From NCBI GenBank assembly GCA_028679985.1, contig JAJRAH010000144.1:1-5377 (forward strand): DNA of 5,377 nucleotides. The letters are read 5' to 3'. The notes below the pieces were generated by a model, which did not search any database, was not told the DNA's origin, and saw nothing but the letters and a program-made list of their open reading frames with translations. This document shows, piece after piece, positions 4,414 through 5,377 of the stretch. Each line of letters opens with the position of its first letter. The first letter of the stretch is position 1. Source of the stretch: Methanomassiliicoccales archaeon. Lineage in GTDB: Archaea; Thermoplasmatota; Thermoplasmata; Methanomassiliicoccales; JACIVX01. Made by a program: the position numbers and the translations under genes.

Positions 4414-5247
4414 GTGTTCGAGAAGGTTCTGCTTCCGATCGATTTCTCCGAGCAGTCGCTCATGATGCTTGATTGCGTCGCTGAGCTCAGGCAGTTTGGC
4501 TCCGAGGAAGTCGTTATCATTCATGTGACTCAGAAGGACGGAAAGATGACGGATGAGCAGATGCGCATCGTCCGTGACATGCGGGGAAGGCTCGAGGAGC
4601 AGGGATTCAAGACTCGATTCAGTAGCATCGAGGGAGATCCCGTTTCCATCATCGTGGACGTAGCCGAGAAGGAATCCGTCACGCTCGTCGCCATGGCCTC
4701 GAGCGGAAAGGGAAGGACTCGGGAGTTTCTTCTCGGAAGCACCTCCTTCGGGGTCATAAGAAGGACCGCGAAACCGATCCTTCTCAACAAATTGGAGGTC
4801 ATCGAGGACGGAGGGAAGACGAGGGTGAGGAAGACGTGCGAATTCCTTTTCCGGACGGCTCTCGTCCCGATTGACCTTTCGACCTGCACCGCAAGGATGA
4901 AGGACACATTGGACCACCTCTCGAGAAAGGGATTGAAGAATGTCGTACTGCTTCACGTGATCGAGTCGACCAAGTATGGTGTCAAGGATGACAAGCGCTT
5001 TTCTGAGGTGAAGGCGAAGATGGAAGAGCTAAAGGAGGACCTGCAGTCAGAGGATTTTGTTGTCTCAACGCATGTTCATTACGGGACTCCCGCGTACAAT
5101 ATTCTTGAAGTCTCGCGGGAGGTCGAGGCCTCGTTAATCATCATAGGGCGTAGCGGTAAGAGTTTCCTCAAAGGCCTCGCGATCGGCAGCACGTCCGAAG
5201 AGGTGATTCGAAGGGCGACCGTCCCCTTGCTCGTAATCTCCTGTTGA
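4414..5247 (+). CDS. Tandem-domain universal stress protein (UspA superfamily)
   Basis: A 277-residue cytoplasmic protein made of two Usp domains (about 1-127 and 143-277). Usp proteins bind ATP or act as stress signalling or scaffold proteins; the exact role is not known from sequence. Each domain starts with the usual strand: FEKVLLPIDFSE (D10) and FRTALVPIDLS (D154). Domain 2 has the full ATP-binding pattern G-2x-G-9x-G-S: G245, G248, G258-S259 in GRSGKSFLKGLAIGST. Domain 1 has ASSGKGRTREFLLGST, so the first glycine is A95 while G98 and G108-S109 remain; its nucleotide binding may be weaker. I start at GTG 4414 because the protein then begins MFEKVLLPIDFSE, as typical for the family, and the TATA box is about 26 bp away. 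The same frame is open from TTG 4393, giving 284 residues. It is divergent from the PAP2 gene. Confidence 0.88.
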   Translation: MFEKVLLPIDFSEQSLMMLDCVAELRQFGSEEVVIIHVTQKDGKMTDEQMRIVRDMRGRLEEQGFKTRFSSIEGDPVSIIVDVAEKESVTLVAMASSGKGRTREFLLGSTSFGVIRRTAKPILLNKLEVIEDGGKTRVRKTCEFLFRTALVPIDLSTCTARMKDTLDHLSRKGLKNVVLLHVIESTKYGVKDDKRFSEVKAKMEELKEDLQSEDFVVSTHVHYGTPAYNILEVSREVEASLIIIGRSGKSFLKGLAIGSTSEEVIRRATVPLLVISC

Positions 5248-5271
5248 GCTTCATGCCTCTCCAATCATGTT

Positions 5272-5294
5272 TCGACCATCATTAAGTATCGACC
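5272..5294 (+). promoter_or_regulatory. Promoter of the right-edge gene
   Basis: TTAAGTA (5282-5288) is a TATA-like box about 27 bp before the ATG at 5312, so the message may be leaderless. It is bracketed by a direct repeat TCGACC (5272-5277 and 5289-5294), spaced 17 bp. The repeat may be a regulator site or chance. Confidence 0.4.
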
Positions 5295-5311
5295 GAACGC
5301 TACAGCAATTG

Positions 5312-5377
5312 ATGAGGAGGCAGCAGTTTGAAATCGTCCTTTCCTGGGCTGCGGTTATTTCCATATTTCTCGCCACC
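5312..5377 (+). CDS. Predicted membrane protein, first 22 residues only
   Basis: The frame from ATG 5312 stays open to the window edge. It encodes a short basic start, MRRQQFEIVL, then a hydrophobic stretch SWAAVISIFLAT, as expected for a signal anchor or first transmembrane helix. The ATG fits the TATA spacing. A competing start, TTG at 5328 in another frame, has GAGGAGG seven bases upstream but encodes a less convincing N-terminus. Too little is visible to name a family. It follows the Usp gene after 64 bp on the same strand with its own promoter. Confidence 0.45.
   Translation, partial: MRRQQFEIVLSWAAVISIFLAT

Noticed and set aside
4396..4956. A 186-codon minus-strand frame opposite the Usp gene.
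   Set aside because: It is antisense to a clear tandem Usp gene and reflects G/C-rich codon third positions.

Overview
The window looks archaeal. Several genes have an A/T-rich TATA-like box about 25 bp upstream of a plausible start codon, which leaves little or no 5' leader. A few others have Shine-Dalgarno motifs, and terminator candidates are T-rich. Spacing is compact, strands alternate, and codon third positions look G/C-rich in the main genes. Together with the regulator type and the tandem Usp protein this suggests a mesophilic euryarchaeote, perhaps Thermoplasmatota-like. No marker gene in the window fixes the taxon.

Region 1 (1-2267) is a surface-glycan or nucleotide-sugar block. 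It holds the N-terminal end of a polysaccharide flippase (minus strand, running off the left edge), a UDP-glucuronate decarboxylase-like SDR enzyme (minus) and a divergently transcribed UDP-hexose 4-epimerase-like SDR enzyme (plus). The two SDR enzymes would make or convert UDP-sugars, and the flippase would move lipid-linked glycans across the membrane. The 102-bp divergent region carries promoters for both enzymes, and an imperfect 11-bp inverted repeat overlaps the decarboxylase promoter.

Region 2 (2268-3060) holds the decayed 3' end of a histidine kinase gene and an intact winged-helix regulator. The kinase piece has one frameshift, has lost its 5' part and has an altered G1 box. It lies just beyond the T-rich terminator of the regulator gene.

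Region 3 (3061-3660) has no long gene. It does contain a convincing very small gene at 3311-3394: a TATA box, a strong GGAGG ribosome binding site, a 27-codon ORF with a CxxC and 13 lysines, two hairpins, then a hairpin followed by T5. This predicts a transcript of about 260 nt with a structured 3' part, and it is the most likely undescribed element in the window. A symmetric motif lies upstream of its TATA box.

Region 4 (3661-5377) holds a PAP2-family membrane phosphatase (minus), a divergent tandem universal stress protein (plus) whose TATA box is bracketed by a 7-bp inverted repeat, and the first 22 codons of a probable membrane protein running off the right edge. I saw no tRNA, rRNA, CRISPR array, insertion sequence or attachment site.
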